NCBI GenBank assembly: GCA_963966185.1
Contig: CAWZYM010000020.1
Coordinates: 170,001-234,000 of the forward strand
Source of the DNA: Rhabditoides inermis
Taxonomy: Eukaryota; Nematoda; Chromadorea; Rhabditida; Rhabditidae
Length of the DNA stretch: 64,000 nt
Reading direction: 5' to 3'
A model generated the notes under the pieces. It saw only the letters and a list, made by a program, of their open reading frames with translations, made no database searches and was not told the origin of the DNA. The first letter of the stretch is position 1. Every line of letters starts with the position of its first letter. The position numbers and the translations under genes were made by a program. Shown one piece after another: positions 61,514 through 64,000 of the stretch.

Positions 61514-63328
61514 TACCCGCTATCACATCCCGTGACACTTGCTCTTGCAACCCCGAACGAGGCCGAGATTTCGGCTTCCTGCGTTAGCGTGCAGGCTGCA
61601 CGCGCATAGAATGCAATAGACTCACCCTCCTCCTCTCTCTGCAACTCCCTCACACCTTCAATCTTTCTCTCTCTCTCTCTCTCTCTCTCGCTCTCTCTCG
61701 CGCATCATGTTGTGTGTCATTTTGGCGTCTACTCTCATATTTCGTTTTATCGTTTGAGAGCACCGTCGAATTCCGATTTTTTGCGCGCAGATATGGAATT
61801 TCATATTTCATATATCTGAATACGGCCGGGGTTGGTCGCGTGGTAATTGCTGCTATTTTCTGAATTTTCTCCCTCCTTTCTCCCACTCTCTCCCACCCTT
61901 CCTCTCATCTCACTCCCTCTTTCTCTTCCAGAGATGTCTGGACCTGGAATAGAATAGAGGAAGTGCACTGAATAAGTGAGTCCTTCCGTGTCCATCTCTC
62001 TATTCATTTAACGCGGATAGACGGCTCAAAGAGGCTATAATTTCCCTGCAAACTGTCTTCGGTTGATACTTGGGTCGCCAGCGATCAAATCTTGTAGCGT
62101 TACCTCCAACCGCATTGTTCAATTTGTTTCTTTCTTCTTCTGCTGTTTGCTCCTCCCTGTTTTTTTCTGATCCATTCCCTTCTCATCGTTATTGGTTGCT
62201 CCTTCTCCCTTCTGCTCATTTCTGCTCCTCCTGCTCCCATTCCCCTGAGACAGGTGAGGTGTGCAGTGTGTTCTCATTTCTGATTGATACACTTCTTCTT
62301 ATCCCTTTTTGAGTGCGCTTTCCCCTTTTCCGCGGGACCCTCGGGCCTCATTAGTTCTACCAGCAGAGGAGAAAGAGTGAGAGGGGGACGGAGATGGAAA
62401 GAGAAAGAGAGTGCACCGCCACACGGGGGGAGGTGCATTAGTGGCAGAAACTCGAAACGTCATTTGCAATGGGTTTTTGTGCGTTGTTGGAGGCATCGAG
62501 CCTCGCTCATTGTCCCCTGGCGATGAGAAATGACAGCGTTCAGGAAGCATCCCGTCAGTTTGAGGCATAGGTGGTTTAACCGTTTCTCCGCGCAACTCGA
62601 GACTCCAGCCATCTTTCATTCATCATTCCATACTCCCTTACCCCCTCGTTTCTCAAAAATCATTTCTTCAAAACGTCAGCTGTGTCACGTTGTGCAATGC
62701 AGTTGCAGAAACAGCCTAAGTGGATTAGATTCCCAGTAGGTAATGAGTACTGTAGCCGAACTAGTGTTACTCGATTATCAATTATCACTGATTGTCGTTA
62801 TATCTGGTAGCTCAGGAGATTATGTCACTTTGCTCATTGTATTTGTATGTTGTGTCTCATGTCTCTCATGTCTTATGGCATAATATCTCATGCTCTACAC
62901 TGAACAGTCATTTTTCTCTCTCTCCTTCTCCGGTTAGCGGTTTTTGTCTGTGAATTGGATTTGTGACTTGACAAACTCGTGACAATCGAATTATCATCCG
63001 CTGAAACCTGGCCGATCGAACATCCAGAGAGACATTTTCATTCCCCTTCTTCATTCACACTTCTCGGAAGAATTTCGAACATGTCGTTCGATATGTTCAA
63101 ACTTTGCGAATACCGTATTGTGTGCGTAACTTACTCATTTGATGGATTATCATCGCTTCATCGCATTAGCACTTCTGTATGTCTCTTATTCTTACTTCGT
63201 TATTCGAAAAACTGTTATCCTCACTTGTTCGTGTTTCTTTTTTGTGATATGAAATGTGAATGGAACTCTACAATACAATGCGTTTTCCACTTCCCTTTTT
63301 TTAATATCCGCGTGTGTTGCTGTTGCAG

Positions 63329-63393
63329 GTATGTTGGACCCGAATGCCGATTATTCCGGATGGGCAGTCAAGGAATTCAGAGTGCCCTTCCAG
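63329..63393 (+). CDS. Single exon of an unrecognised gene, probably continuing right
   Basis: Between a CTGTTGCAG acceptor and a CAG/GTAGGC donor, the sequence reads MLDPNADYSGWAVKEFRVPF after one split codon. The composition is unlike the surrounding low-complexity DNA. No other exon of the gene can be placed in the window. If read through the donor, the frame stays open to a stop at 63498. Confidence 0.35.
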
Positions 63394-64000
63394 GTAGGCA
63401 ACTATACTTTCTATACCCAAATTATGGAATTGGAAAGCGGCTACAGTAGACATAAGTACCTGAAACCCACGCGACTGGTACTGAAAATAGATTTCTAAAG
63501 ATACTTACCTGAAAGAACTATTAAATTGCAATGTACTGATCTTCGTTTCTCTCTTACCCTTTCCCTCCCTCTCTCTTTCTTTCTTTGTGTCTGTCTCTTT
63601 CTCTCTCTACTCTTCCTCTCTTTCATAATACTCTCTCCCATTTTGAACTTTGATATATGTAGGATGTCTGCCACTTTCTTTCAAGTCGCTTAGACTTGAA
63701 TATACTAAAGTGGCCGATCGAAGCGTTATAGTGTATATGATGTTTCATTGAATATACATCTGTCTTTGATTCTGGAAGTAAATACTTGATACTTGATACT
63801 TGATTGAATATACAATGTTCACATTGTCTAAGAAATCCAATTTTCTCGTTGAGACTTGAGACTTGCTAATTAGTTATTAGTCGTCGGAGGCGGTGTGACT
63901 TATTTCCGCCACAACCCGACACAGACACAACAATCGGTGTGAACAGGAGCCAAACTACATACGCAAGACACAAACTATACTCTGCGCCAGAGCGATAGTT
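63394..64000. other. Right-edge region
   Basis: Pyrimidine-rich DNA with one tiny retroposon tail (63759-63802). The last 17 bases (63984-64000) repeat 8397-8413 exactly (GCGCCAGAGCGATAGTT), so a dispersed repeat may begin at the edge. Confidence 0.5.
63759..63802 (+). mobile_element. 44-bp retroposon tail, (TACTTGA)n
   Basis: TCTGTCTTTGATTCTGGAAG, then TAAATACTTGATACTTGATA and on, flanked by a 12-bp repeat ATTGAATATACA (63747-63758 and 63803-63814). Extreme 5' truncation of a LINE or SINE is the likely origin. Confidence 0.7.

Larger units (their letters stand above)
55980..63328. other. Gene-poor, pyrimidine-rich region
   Basis: About 7.3 kb whose plus strand is enriched in C and T, with CT tracts at about 56861-56892, 57401-57431, 59041-59190 and 61659-61690, a GA tract at 60246-60346 and a GT tract at 61485-61513. 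Open frames are mostly simple-repeat translations. It may be one very long intron upstream of the exon at 63329, by analogy with the T/C-rich introns of plus-strand genes. No exon was recognised. Confidence 0.5.

Overview
This is a eukaryotic nuclear window, almost certainly from a nematode. Genes are split by many short GT-AG introns, exons are GC-rich at third codon positions, and several start codons sit just after a TTNCAG-type splice acceptor, as expected for spliced-leader trans-splicing. There are three copies of an unusual tRNA: a leucine/serine-like body with a long variable arm but a UAU (isoleucine) anticodon. That form is known from nematodes as nev-tRNA-Ile. A COSA-1 homologue and a nematode-style 7TM receptor fit the same picture. 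I cannot name the species.

Layout. At 0.2-1.9 kb is the 3' part of an unrecognised minus-strand gene, with a small inverted-repeat element in an intron. At 2.1-3.5 kb is a foldback element with 338-bp arms and a 9-bp target duplication. At 4.3-8.5 kb is a secreted-protein gene of unknown function, one exon of which is split by a 5'-truncated LINE. Three nev-tRNA-Ile genes lie at 4.0, 8.8 and 9.2 kb. An SLC13 sodium/anion symporter gene runs leftward from 12.26 to 9.38 kb. A same-strand, closely spaced block follows: pyridoxamine-phosphate oxidase, tomm-70, cosa-1/CNTD1 and timeless (tim-1), 12.8-27.4 kb. Convergent to it is a zinc-finger gene with a FAR1/GCM-like second half (29.6-27.8 kb). 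From 29.6 to 33.5 kb is purine-rich, gene-poor DNA. Two small secreted or acidic protein genes (33.6-35.2 kb) precede mcm-5 (35.6-41.7 kb). Then come a small single-pass membrane protein, a 7TM receptor (minus) head-to-head with a basic coiled-coil protein, and a casein-kinase-1-like pseudokinase from 48.7 kb. The pseudokinase introns are swollen by two inverted repeats that carry tRNA-like A and B boxes. From 56 to 63.3 kb is pyrimidine-rich DNA without recognisable genes. An isolated exon lies at 63.33 kb.

How the genes relate. The PNPO/tomm-70/cosa-1/tim-1 block, with gaps of about 275, 430 and 400-450 bp, could be a nematode operon. tim-1 and mcm-5 are both replication-fork genes, and cosa-1 is a meiotic crossover factor. 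The other genes have no visible common pathway. Two features dominate the non-coding DNA: long (CT)n/(GA)n tracts, mostly in introns, and a set of very short 5'-truncated retroposon tails with clear target duplications. Exon joins are by eye from splice motifs, reading phase and family resemblance, so individual boundaries may be off.
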